Assembly (NCBI GenBank): GCA_021792795.1
Contig: JAJYUB010000001.1
Span: 1-64,000 of the forward strand
From: Acidobacteriota bacterium
GTDB taxonomy: Bacteria > Acidobacteriota > Terriglobia > Terriglobales > Acidobacteriaceae
Direction of reading: 5' to 3'
DNA: 64,000 bases
The position numbers were made by a program, and so were the translations under genes. Below are positions 25,705 to 34,115 of this stretch, piece by piece (within the stretch, counting starts at the first letter, position 1; each line of letters begins with the position of its first letter). A model generated the notes under the pieces. The model searched no databases. It was not told the DNA's origin and was given only the letters and a program-made list of their open reading frames with translations.

Positions 25705-27107
25705 TGGGCAATCGCATTTGCCTCAGTACTAATGCTTTCCAGCTCGCGCCCTTTTGTTTCCGGGACAACGAAGCGGACAAAAATTATCGTGAGGACACAA
25801 AACCCCGCGTAAATGAGGAATGTGGTTGAACTTCCCGCCGCTTTGACGAGGGACAGGAACGTAAGCGAGACAACAAAGTTGGCTGCGCCAGAGGCCAGGG
25901 ACGCCACGGCGACACCGCGGCCGCGCACTTGCAGCGGGAAGACCTCCGATACAAGGATCCACGCGATGGGCCCCATGCTGAAGGCGAAGCAGGTGATGTA
26001 GACCATAAGGCAGACGGTCGCGACAATGCCCGGAGCGGCCCCAAAGGAAGATTGATTGCGGAAGGAATACGCGAGCATCAGCAGGGACGCCGTCATGCCG
26101 CCGACACCGGCGTAGAGCAACGGTTTGCGTCCTACGCGGTCGACCAGCACCAACGCGATGACGGTTGCAAGCACGTTGGTGACGGCGACCAGTAACGTGG
26201 CGAAGATTGCGTTTTTGTTGGAGGCGATGCCGGCAAGGGAAAAGATCCGCGGTCCGTAATAGAGGATGGCGTTGATGCCCGTGACCTGTTGCAGAATGAG
26301 GAAGCCGGCGGCGATAAACAGAGACATGCGCACGGCTGGACCCCAGAGCGCTCTCCAACGGCGCTCCATTTCAATTTGCAGCGCAGCGTGAATGTCGGCG
26401 AGCAGAAGGCGCGCGCCGGCTGCATCGGTGTAGGTCAGGAGCACGGATTCAGCCTCAGCGGTCCGGTCCTGCGCAAACAGCCAGCGCGGACTTTCCGGCA
26501 GCGGGAGGAGCAGCAGGACGAAGAGGGCGGCGGGTATCGCGCCCATGCCAAACATGAGGCGCCAGGCGTGTTGGCTGGCCAGCCAGTAACCCACCAGGTC
26601 TGCCAGCGCGATCCCGATGGTAAGAGCGAACTGATAGAGCCCGATTAACATGCCGCGCGATTGCGGCGGCGCCAGCTCCGAGACATAGACCGGCGCGGTG
26701 ACGGAGGTGAAACCGACGGCCACGCCCAGCAGCAAGCGGGCGACGATGAGTGTAGCCACGTTTGGCGACGCGGGGGCCAGCAGCGAACCTGCCAGGAAGA
26801 TGGCGCCACCCCAGAGCAGCGTGGCGCGGCGGCCAATGCGATCTGTGATGCCGCCGCCGGCGAGCGCGCCGGACATGACGCCGATCAACACCACGCTGAC
26901 GACGACTTCTTCCATGCGCGTGGAAAGCATGAAAGTCTTGCGCACGAAGACCAGCGCGGCGGCGATGACCCCCATGTCATAGCCGTAGAGGATGCCGCCG
27001 AGTCCCGCGATGACGGAGACTCGCCAGATAAAGCTGCGGCGAACGTGTGTCTGCGGCGCGAGCGCGGGGGTGGGCACGGTTTCCTCTCGGTTCAAAAAGA
27101 CGGACAT
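25701..27107 (-). CDS. MFS sugar porter (XylE/GalP-like sugar:H+ symporter)
   Basis: A 468-residue, 12-helix inner-membrane carrier for a monosaccharide. Family signatures: GYDMGVI in helix 1, DRIGRRATLL in loop 2-3 (about 85), the cytosolic PESPRWLFAQ before the central loop (about 218), QQVTGINAILYYGP in helix 7 (about 285), DRVGRKPLL in loop 8-9, and the C-terminal PETKGRELE. The order and spacing match sugar porters closely. ATG 27107 lies 1 nt after the SIS gene's TAG and its own stop overlaps the kinase start, so the three genes form a tightly coupled operon. The sugar is not identifiable, though XylE/GalP relatives carry xylose, galactose, glucose or arabinose. Confidence 0.92.
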   Translation of the reverse strand: MSVFLNREETVPTPALAPQTHVRRSFIWRVSVIAGLGGILYGYDMGVIAAALVFVRKTFMLSTRMEEVVVSVVLIGVMSGALAGGGITDRIGRRATLLWGGAIFLAGSLLAPASPNVATLIVARLLLGVAVGFTSVTAPVYVSELAPPQSRGMLIGLYQFALTIGIALADLVGYWLASQHAWRLMFGMGAIPAALFVLLLLPLPESPRWLFAQDRTAEAESVLLTYTDAAGARLLLADIHAALQIEMERRWRALWGPAVRMSLFIAAGFLILQQVTGINAILYYGPRIFSLAGIASNKNAIFATLLVAVTNVLATVIALVLVDRVGRKPLLYAGVGGMTASLLMLAYSFRNQSSFGAAPGIVATVCLMVYITCFAFSMGPIAWILVSEVFPLQVRGRGVAVASLASGAANFVVSLTFLSLVKAAGSSTTFLIYAGFCVLTIIFVRFVVPETKGRELESISTEANAIAQ

Positions 27108-27108
27108 A

Positions 27109-28212
27109 CTATTGCGCCATTACGTCGTATTGAAACCTGGGCGGCAGCCGGCAGCCTGTTCGTTCCACCATGCCAAGCGTGAGCGCCTGGGCCACCAGCA
27201 GGCACGTAATCGCCTCCCACGGTTCCGGGACGGCATCAATGCGGACAGGAAAAAGTTTGTCGGTGGCCGGACGATCATCGGCAGAGATGAGCACGACTTT
27301 CCCGCCACGGCGATTGCATTCCTGGGCAAGTTTGATTCCGAGTTCGGCCACACGGCCAAGAGCGAAAATGATTGCCACATGGGAGCGGTCGACATCGAGG
27401 TTCGGGCCGTGTTTGAAGCCTGCGCCTGTATGCGCCGCGGCGCGGTGGCCGGTCATTTCGCGGATACAAAGCGCGCTCATCATGGCTGCGCCATAGGCTG
27501 CGCCTCGGCCGATGATTTCCGTGTTGCGGGCGCCACTGCAGAAGGCTTCGAGGGCGCTGCGTTGCGCGAAGATGGGAGCGAGATGGCTGGCAAAGATTTC
27601 TGCCGCTCGCTCGGCGTCGTCTTCCCACGGACGTTCTAGAGTTTCAGACGCCAGGATGATGGCGGCGGCGGCGGAATTGGTGTAGGTTTTTGTCGCGTTG
27701 CCGTACTCTGGGCCGGCCAGGATGGGGAGTTTGTTTTTTGCCAAGTTCCAGCAAGTGCTGGCGGGGTTATTGCAGATCAGCCCGAGGGCGCGGTCTGCTC
27801 CGGCCTTCATCAGTTCAACCAGTTCGGCGCTTTCACCTGACGTGGTGAGTAGCACGGAAAGGGCCGCATCGTTCCAAACCGGCTGGGCATAGTGCAGCCA
27901 TTCGCCGGCGTCGGCTGAAAACGACGGCCTGCCGTGCATCTGCAGCAGGACAGATCCGCCAAAGGAGGCGCAATAGGATGCGCCCATGCCGAGAAACAAG
28001 ACCGGGCCGGGGTCCCTGGAAAGCTGGCGAAATTTCTTGAGTGCAACGCGCATCTCCCGATCGCTACGATAGGCATGAATCAAATCGAGAAGCCGCTGCG
28101 GCTGCTCGCGACATTCGATCTCGAAGACCTGCGTGCCGCTGGCATGCAGCAGATGCGGCGGCGGTTCGACCCCGCTAATCCAGCGAGGCGCTCTTACGTT
28201 CGCGTCTCCCAC
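27109..28212 (-). CDS. Double-SIS-domain sugar-phosphate isomerase/deaminase (GlmS/AgaS-like)
   Basis: Predicted aldose-ketose isomerase or amino-sugar-phosphate deaminase built of two SIS domains. The first (residues ~60-190) has FLGMGASYCASFGG and LTTSGESAELVELM, the phosphosugar-binding loops; the second (~215-350) has EIIGRGAAYGAAMMSALCIREMTG and a GFKHGPN motif typical of GlmS/AgaS isomerase domains. The glutaminase domain of full GlmS is absent. GTG at 28212 is preferred because GAGGAAAG lies about 5 nt upstream; the longer frame uses TTG at 28242. First gene of the operon with the porter and ROK kinase, which suggests conversion of an imported, phosphorylated amino sugar to a glycolytic intermediate. 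The substrate is inferred. Confidence 0.85.
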   Translation of the reverse strand: MGDANVRAPRWISGVEPPPHLLHASGTQVFEIECREQPQRLLDLIHAYRSDREMRVALKKFRQLSRDPGPVLFLGMGASYCASFGGSVLLQMHGRPSFSADAGEWLHYAQPVWNDAALSVLLTTSGESAELVELMKAGADRALGLICNNPASTCWNLAKNKLPILAGPEYGNATKTYTNSAAAAIILASETLERPWEDDAERAAEIFASHLAPIFAQRSALEAFCSGARNTEIIGRGAAYGAAMMSALCIREMTGHRAAAHTGAGFKHGPNLDVDRSHVAIIFALGRVAELGIKLAQECNRRGGKVVLISADDRPATDKLFPVRIDAVPEPWEAITCLLVAQALTLGMVERTGCRLPPRFQYDVMAQ

Positions 28213-28242
28213 GATACTTTCCTCGATATTGAGAATCCGCAA

Positions 28243-28581
28243 ACAGCCACGATCTCGCGCTGCAGGCGACGTTGGGCCCGTCGACCAGTCTGCGCAACCG
28301 AATGGGCCCGAAACACGCCCAGATTCGCGTTACAAAAAGCAACAAAACGGTTTTAAAAGCAAGAGTAAAACAAACCGTGAGCACTAACGCGCTAAAGCGC
28401 CAATTGGTAGACCAGGAACTTCTTAATGTTTATTTAGTATCTACGTTGAGCGGCTGGAATGCAAGAGGTCCTTTTTGTAAGGAAGGTTTGCAAAGTTGCC
28501 GTCCCGGGTACATTCGGTGATGACGACCTGCCAGAAAATGGCATATAGTAACCGTCAGGTTCTTGGCTTTTCTGGAACGAA
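28243..28581. promoter_or_regulatory. Divergent promoter region between the SIS operon and the ROK repressor
   Basis: This 339-nt gene-free stretch is AT-richer than its flanks around 28330-28440. It contains the palindrome GCGCTAAAGCGC (28389-28400), a candidate operator. Promoters for both transcription units should lie here; boxes are not assigned. Confidence 0.55.
28389..28400. promoter_or_regulatory. Palindrome GCGCT-AA-AGCGC, candidate operator
   Basis: Perfect 5-bp arms around AA, central in the region between the divergent operon and the ROK-type repressor gene. ROK or LacI-type dimers bind such symmetric sites; assignment to this repressor is inference. Confidence 0.4.
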
Positions 28582-29796
28582 ATGAAGAGAAAAAATATCC
28601 CAATGGGCCGGCCGTCGGTTCTGCGGCATACGAATGCCCACAACATTCTGAAGCTTTTGCGCGATTTCGGTTCGTGTTCACGGGCGGACTTGGTCCGTGC
28701 TTCCGGTCTCAGCGCTCCCACAGTCACCAACGTCGTAAAAGACCTGCTGCTGAAAGACCTCATAGAACCGCTCGGCGAAGGAGAGTCGAGTGGGGGACGC
28801 CCGCCGGACATAATCCGCTTCAAAGCGGAACGGGGCTGTCTGCTCGCGGTGGAAATTTCCGCAGGGAGTGTTTCTTTCCTCCTGACCGACCTGAATGGAA
28901 TCGAGATGGAGACGCGCAGAATCTCGTTGGCGAAGCGCAATACCACGCCCGATGGGATCTGCGGCGAAATCGGGAAAGAGTTGAAAAAGCTGCTGCGGAA
29001 AAGGAAGAAAACTCTGGACCATCTGCTGGCCATGGTTGTCGGAGTGCCTGGGATCGCGAATGTGGAAGAGGGAAGCGTCCTATCCATTAGCAGGCTGGAA
29101 GGCTGGCGGTCTGTGCCGCTTCGCGCCATGCTTAGCAGGATCGTCAACTGCACAGTCATCGTGGAAAACGATATGAACCTGGCCGCGCAGGGGGAGCAAT
29201 TTTGCGGCGCCGCGCAGTCCGTGAAGGATTTCATCTTGATCGAGATCGGGACAAATGTCGGCGCCGGAATCTTTTTAGACGGAAAAATTCATCACGGCTC
29301 GCAATGGTGTGCGGGAGAAATCGGCTATCTTCGCGTGCCTTCCACCTCGCGCAGACAGCCGACCATTCACGAGTTCGGCGAGTTGGAAAATGTGCTGACG
29401 AGTTCTGGAATACTGAAGAGTTGGCGCGAAGAAAGCGAGAAGCGCGCCAAGGGCGCAAAGCATGCCGACCGGGAAGTGGATGCGGTGGCAATCCTGGACA
29501 TGGCGCAGGCTGGAGACGCGCGCGCGAAAAAAATTGTCCGCAAGCGAGCCGAAATTGTTGCCGATATCATTATCGATTTGTCTCTTATTCTGAACCCGAG
29601 CTTGGTTCTTTTGGGCGGAGAAGTCGGCAGCCATCCAGTGCTGATCGAGTTCGTTCGGCAGCAGTTGGTGGGAAGCGAATTTGCAGTAACACGAATCGGC
29701 TCCGGCACGCCTGGCAACCGCGCCTTGCTTTGGGGCGGGATCTCGCTGGCTCTGGAGGCGATTCCGTCGGTCCTGTTACCGCAACCGCCCATGTAA
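28582..29796 (+). CDS. ROK-family transcriptional repressor (NagC/Mlc/XylR-like)
   Basis: Likely sugar-responsive repressor. Residues ~15-80 form a winged helix: NAHNILKLLRDFGSCSRADLVRASGLSAPTVTNVVKDLL then a G-G-R-P wing. The ROK domain follows, with VPGIANVEEG, ENDMNLAAQGEQ, EIGTNVGAGI, CAGEIGY (Tyr249 where His normally binds zinc), and LLGGEVG near the end. As in the kinase of the divergent operon, the C-x-C-G-x-x-G-C zinc loop is absent. ATG 28582 starts MKRKNIPMGRPSVLR; Met8 is an alternative. Length 404 suits the family. Position suggests control of the SIS-porter-kinase operon and itself. Confidence 0.88.
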   Translation: MKRKNIPMGRPSVLRHTNAHNILKLLRDFGSCSRADLVRASGLSAPTVTNVVKDLLLKDLIEPLGEGESSGGRPPDIIRFKAERGCLLAVEISAGSVSFLLTDLNGIEMETRRISLAKRNTTPDGICGEIGKELKKLLRKRKKTLDHLLAMVVGVPGIANVEEGSVLSISRLEGWRSVPLRAMLSRIVNCTVIVENDMNLAAQGEQFCGAAQSVKDFILIEIGTNVGAGIFLDGKIHHGSQWCAGEIGYLRVPSTSRRQPTIHEFGELENVLTSSGILKSWREESEKRAKGAKHADREVDAVAILDMAQAGDARAKKIVRKRAEIVADIIIDLSLILNPSLVLLGGEVGSHPVLIEFVRQQLVGSEFAVTRIGSGTPGNRALLWGGISLALEAIPSVLLPQPPM

Positions 29797-30033
29797 CTGC
29801 GATCGAGCGCCGCGGCAACGCAGGCAGACGTGCGGCCGATTGCCTGGATGCGACCCATCCCGCGATTCTTGACACGCCAATTTTCCATGTGCTTCACTTG
29901 CACCTATGCTAACTTTATTTTAGAAAGTTAGAAACAGGCAAAAGCTCCACATAGAAAGCCTTCGCATCGATCCACATCCGCTTCGGTCCAAGGGAACGCC
30001 GAAAATTAAGGTCTTATAGGAGCGATACGCTGC

Positions 30034-30837
30034 GTGACGACACGACGGAATTTTGTGAAGATGGCCGGCGCTTCAGGGCTAATCGGCATCGCTGCTCCCC
30101 TTCACGCCCAGCATCGGCTCAATATAGGCATCGGTACATTCAGTTATCGCAATCTCTCGATCGACGATATGATTCTGCAGTTGAATGCGCTTCGTATTCG
30201 CGAAATTGAAATGTCTCGCGGTGAGTTCATGCTGTTGAGTCATCCGCACGACGATTTGTTTCGCAGCGCGCGGGCGAAACTGGATCGCGCAGGTATTCGT
30301 TGTGTTTCATATTATGCCGCTACCATCAAGGACGATGGCGACGTCGAGGACGCGGTGCGTTTCGCGAAGCTGCTGGGAAGCGGCAACATCACCGGCGATG
30401 GGACCGAAAGCGTTTTGAAGCGGATTGATCGGCGGCTGACACAAGAAGGGCTGACCTTCGGGTTGCACAACCATTTCTTCCCGAATGCGACTTTCGCATA
30501 CCAGGGCCCCGACGAAGTCCTGCAGGCGATCCACGGCCTTTCAAGGACGATGGGAGCGACCGCCGATACCGGCCAATTTGCATCGTGCGGATACGACCCA
30601 GTGGATGCCGTTCGCAAGCTGGCGCCGCGGCTTCGCATGGTCCATCTGAAAGATGTGAAAGCGAAGGGTAGCGATCTGAACGTACTGCTGGGGGCGGGGA
30701 TTGCGAGGATTCCCGCAGTCATGCAGGAACTGCGCCGGCAAAACTTTGCCGGCCTGGTGGCCGTCGAGTATGAAAAAGAAGGCGACGTGGACCGGGACAT
30801 GGCGAAGGAAATTGCATTTGCGAGAAAGCTAGCGTAA
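30034..30837 (+). CDS. Tat-exported sugar phosphate isomerase/epimerase-like TIM barrel
   Basis: Member of the xylose-isomerase-like (AP endonuclease 2) fold. The start is GTG 30034, giving a Tat-type signal TTRRNFVKMAGASGLIGIAAPLHA. Barrel motifs include IGIGTFSYRNLS, the metal-ligand-like IREIEMSRGEF, LTFGLHNHFF, GATADTGQFASCGYDP, RMVHLKDVKA and VAVEYEKEG, so the usual Glu/His/Asp/Glu metal ligands look present. Length 267 is normal. Exported relatives are frequent in acidobacteria and planctomycetes and are thought to modify sugars in the periplasm; the reaction is not known. It starts a plus-strand run leading into the thioredoxin-fold and GH18 genes. Confidence 0.82.
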   Translation: MTTRRNFVKMAGASGLIGIAAPLHAQHRLNIGIGTFSYRNLSIDDMILQLNALRIREIEMSRGEFMLLSHPHDDLFRSARAKLDRAGIRCVSYYAATIKDDGDVEDAVRFAKLLGSGNITGDGTESVLKRIDRRLTQEGLTFGLHNHFFPNATFAYQGPDEVLQAIHGLSRTMGATADTGQFASCGYDPVDAVRKLAPRLRMVHLKDVKAKGSDLNVLLGAGIARIPAVMQELRRQNFAGLVAVEYEKEGDVDRDMAKEIAFARKLA

Positions 30838-30872
30838 TCACGTCGCGGTTCGGGCCGCTGGAGGAGACCAAC

Positions 30873-32009
30873 ATGCGAAGACTATTTTTGCTGGCGCTGG
30901 CCGGGATGATGTCGCTGACGGCCTACGGTCAGCAGTCGCATCCGATCCTGACCCTGGGATCTACCGCGCCGAACTTTGCGCTGCCGGGCGTGGATGGCAA
31001 AATTCATAAGCTGAACGACTATGCTGCGAGCAAAGTTCTGGTTGTAGTTTTCACGTGCGATCATTGCCCAATTGCGCAGATGTATGAGCGCCGCATCGAG
31101 CAGCTCTACGAGGATTATGGGAAGCGCGGCGTGGCCGTGGTTGCGATCCAGGGCAACGATCCAAACGCGACTGCGATCGATGAGCTGGATTCCTCCGATA
31201 TTGGCGACACACTGGAGGACATGAAGATTCGCGTGCAGTACAAACATCTGGCTTATCCCTACTTATATGACGGCGCGACCCAGTCTGTGGCTGAGGCTTA
31301 CGGTCCGCAGGCCACGCCGCATGTCTTCATCTTCGATAAGCAGCGCCGTCTTCGCTATGAGGGCCGAATGGACAACAGCTATCGAATCGAGAAGGTGAAC
31401 ACCCAGGATGCGCGCAATGCGATTGACGCACTATTGGCGAACAAGCCCGTGCCGGTGACGCATACGGGAGTCTTCGGATGCTCAACGAAGTGGAAGGAAA
31501 AGGAGGCGCTGCGCGTGGCATACGAGCAAAAGCTGAACGCACAACCCGTCAGCGTGGACCCGGTTGATGCAGCCGGGTTGAAAAAACTGCGCGCCAATGC
31601 AGGCGATAACTATACCCTGGTCAGTTTTTGGACGACCTGGTGCGGCTCTTGCATCGCGGAGTTTTCCGATCTGCAGGACACATTTCGTATGTACGACGAT
31701 CGCGGCTTTCAACTGGTGACGGTTTCGGCGAACATGCCGGATGAGAAGGCCGGCGTACTTCGATTCCTGCAGCGGAAACATGCAACCAGCCGCAATCTGT
31801 TGTTTGCGTCCGACAATACCGCGGCGCTGCAGGCGGCCTTCGATCCGAAGTGGCAGTCGGCTGTGCCCTATACAGTACTGCTGGCCCCAGGCGGCAAGGT
31901 CCTGTATAGCTCTGTCGGTTCAGTCGACATATTGCAATTGCGCCGCAAGATTTTAGCTGAGATGCCGTCGGACTATATCGGGTTCAACAAATACTGGATG
32001 GGGAAATGA
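30873..32009 (+). CDS. Exported protein with two thioredoxin-fold domains (redoxin plus TlpA-like)
   Basis: A signal peptide (MRRLFLLALAGMMSLTAYG) is followed by an AhpC/TSA-like redoxin domain (residues ~28-190) with Cys62-D-H-Cys65, and then by a TlpA/ResA-like domain (~230-370) with WCGSC (Cys257/Cys260). A tandem fusion of two different thioredoxin-fold modules is not the common single-domain layout. The first domain shows FTCDHCPIAQMYERRI and the cis-Pro region TPHVFIF; the second TWCGSCIAEF and VPYTVLL. It probably acts as a periplasmic disulfide or peroxide handler. The gene is 35 nt after the isomerase-like gene, preceded by GGAGGAG, which indicates an operon. Confidence 0.87.
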   Translation: MRRLFLLALAGMMSLTAYGQQSHPILTLGSTAPNFALPGVDGKIHKLNDYAASKVLVVVFTCDHCPIAQMYERRIEQLYEDYGKRGVAVVAIQGNDPNATAIDELDSSDIGDTLEDMKIRVQYKHLAYPYLYDGATQSVAEAYGPQATPHVFIFDKQRRLRYEGRMDNSYRIEKVNTQDARNAIDALLANKPVPVTHTGVFGCSTKWKEKEALRVAYEQKLNAQPVSVDPVDAAGLKKLRANAGDNYTLVSFWTTWCGSCIAEFSDLQDTFRMYDDRGFQLVTVSANMPDEKAGVLRFLQRKHATSRNLLFASDNTAALQAAFDPKWQSAVPYTVLLAPGGKVLYSSVGSVDILQLRRKILAEMPSDYIGFNKYWMGK

Positions 32010-32074
32010 TTCCGGCCATCGAACCAGCATGAAGTATAGAAGGTCAACCCAATCTCCATTCTGGAGAGCGTGTG

Positions 32075-33211
32075 ATGTTTATGGATCGTTCTACGTTTGG
32101 CCAACCGCTATATCAGCGAAGGAATTTGCTTTCCATTGCAACGATTGCGGCGCTTGCGATGGGAACCAGCGGTTGCAGAGTGCGAAAGAATGCTGCGGCT
32201 GTCCCGCCCACTCCAGCCGCCGCCGCGCCCACGTTGCAGCCGGTGACGAAACCGACGTGCCCGCCTTCGGCAACCCAGGCTGCGGCCCTGAATCCAACGC
32301 CGTTGCTGGTCGAGTATTTTTTGCGGACAAGGGGAAACACTATGCGGACTATGCGAAGCAAATCGATTTTACGAAGATGACGCACTTGAATCTGGCGTTT
32401 GGAGTGCCGCCGAAATGCGATGGCATATGTACCGCGAGCAGCGACATGGTGTTTTCAATTCAGGGCCAGAGCGATGCCGACATTGCGGCGATTGTGGCAG
32501 CCGCGCATGCTGCCGGTGTAAAGGCGGTCCTCTCCATTGGAGGCGGAGGCGGCGATCAAAGAATTATTCAGTTTTACAACGCAGAATTGTCGGCGGAGTT
32601 GGTGAAATCCCTGGACAAGTTCGTTGCGGCCCATGGGTTCGACGGGGTTGATCTAGACATAGAGGACCCAAGCAACATGGGCGCTCCGTTCGGCGCATTT
32701 GTGAATGCGCTGGCAGCGACGTTTCACCCAGAAGGGAAAATTGTCACCGCAGCGGTGGCGAAGTATTTGCAGAGTTCCATGCCGGATGCCGCGCTGCACC
32801 AATTCGACTTTATCAATGTGATGATTTACTCGTCGTATGAATCGGCGGTGAGTGCGTTACGGTTTTATTCAATCGACGAGAAAGTGCCTAGAGACAAGAT
32901 TGTGCTGGGGGCGCCGTTTTTCGTGTCTACTCCGGACGACTCCAAGGAAGAGAGTTATCAAACAATTCTGGCGGCCTATCCCAATGCGTGGAAGGTCGAT
33001 TTGGCAGGGGGGTGGTCCGCTCGACGATGGTCAGGCGTTCAGCTATATAGGTGAGGCGACGATGGCGCGCGAGATGCTGCTGGGAGAGCAATACGGCGGG
33101 GTCATGATCTGGTCGATCCTGGGAGATGCGCCTGCGCCGCATTCGTTGTTGAAAGTGATCCAAAACAACCTGACGACGAACCGTGGTCCGGGCGCGCCGG
33201 CAAATCCATAA
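32075..33211 (+). pseudogene. GH18 chitinase-like lipoprotein gene, broken by two homopolymer frame shifts
   Basis: The reading frame must be joined from three pieces. Frame 1 from ATG 32075 (GGAG 9 nt upstream) encodes a signal with a lipobox-like TSGC and a proline/alanine-rich linker up to about 32316. At a run of six T (32317-32322), losing one T gives VEYFADKGKHYADYAKQ and the GH18 barrel, including LSIGGGGG and DGVDLDIED, the family D-x-x-D-x-D-x-E with the acid Glu at codon 32662-32664. At a run of six G (33007-33012), losing one G restores GGGPLDDGQAFSYIGEATM through the end at 33211. Each break is one extra base in a homopolymer, so sequencing or assembly error, true decay, or phase variation are all possible. 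Confidence 0.85.
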
Positions 33212-33261
33212 GTAACGTTGGCGCGTCGCGTGAATATCTGCGGTGCGGTCCACGAGTGGTG

Positions 33262-34017
33262 TTATTTCGAACGTCCGCCGAGCCACAGCAGGGCATTTTC
33301 AAAGAAGACATTCTGAATCGGGCTGGTGAGGATTTTGTTGCCGTGGCCCATGTTGGTATAGATCATTTTGTACTTCGTGTTGGTCCACGTTACGGGGATG
33401 TCGCCGCCGGCAAGCGTGTCTTTAAATCCGATCGGATAGTTGGAAGGCGCGAGCGTCATCAGCACCTTGATATCAGGATTGCTGCGTGGATCGGGTTTCC
33501 AGCTATACCATTCATTGGCGGGCGACAGATAGCTTTGCGGCAGCCCCTTCATGATGGGGTTGGTCGGATCGTCGATGGTGAGGGTGGCAGGCAACGGAGG
33601 CCAGCTGTTGCCGTAGAACATGGCCCCCAGAAAGTCGGCAAACCAGGGCCAGACTTGACGGTTGTCCATCCAGCCGGCGATATGAAAGCCAAGCCATGCG
33701 CCTCCGTGCTCCATATAGTTCTGGAAGGCGATACGTTGTGCTGGCGTTGAGGGCGCGTCGTCCAGCCAGAGAACCACCTGATACTGTTTCAGGGTGCTCG
33801 GATTCAGGTCGTTCCAGTTCGATGTCGCTTTGAAGTCGAAACGATCGCGCCCGGCCATCGCCTGGAAAAATGGGATCGCCTGCATGGCGAAATCCACGTG
33901 GTCCTGTTCAACGTTGGCGGAGTAGAACGCGAGAACATGAAAGGGCCGGTCCTGGCCGGAGGCTGCGGCAAGACCAATCCATCCGGCTAGGCAGAGCAAA
34001 CAAAAACGGCGAATCAT
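33262..34017 (-). CDS. Exported ThuA-like (class-I amidotransferase fold) protein
   Basis: Signal peptide (MIRRFCLLCLAGWIGLAAASG) then a ThuA domain: FHVLAFYSANVEQDH, DLNPSTLKQYQVVLWLDDAP, HGGAWLGFHIAGW, NPIMKGLPQSY and PVTWTNTKYKMIYTNMGHG followed by FFENALLWLGG, in the order usual for this trehalose-utilisation-associated family. The nucleophile Cys of amidotransferases is not apparent (Ala/Gly at the elbow), as in most ThuA members. Length 251 is normal. Function of the family is poorly known; sugar-related roles are suggested by context. It is divergent from the YVTN propeller gene and convergent with the GH18 locus. Confidence 0.8.
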   Translation of the reverse strand: MIRRFCLLCLAGWIGLAAASGQDRPFHVLAFYSANVEQDHVDFAMQAIPFFQAMAGRDRFDFKATSNWNDLNPSTLKQYQVVLWLDDAPSTPAQRIAFQNYMEHGGAWLGFHIAGWMDNRQVWPWFADFLGAMFYGNSWPPLPATLTIDDPTNPIMKGLPQSYLSPANEWYSWKPDPRSNPDIKVLMTLAPSNYPIGFKDTLAGGDIPVTWTNTKYKMIYTNMGHGNKILTSPIQNVFFENALLWLGGRSK

Positions 34018-34115
34018 GGATGGACCTTTCCTGAGCAGGGCGAATGTTTTGAGCGGTTCGATAATGGACTTTCTAATGATTGATAATCTAGTTCACAACG
34101 AGGTTGTATCACAAT

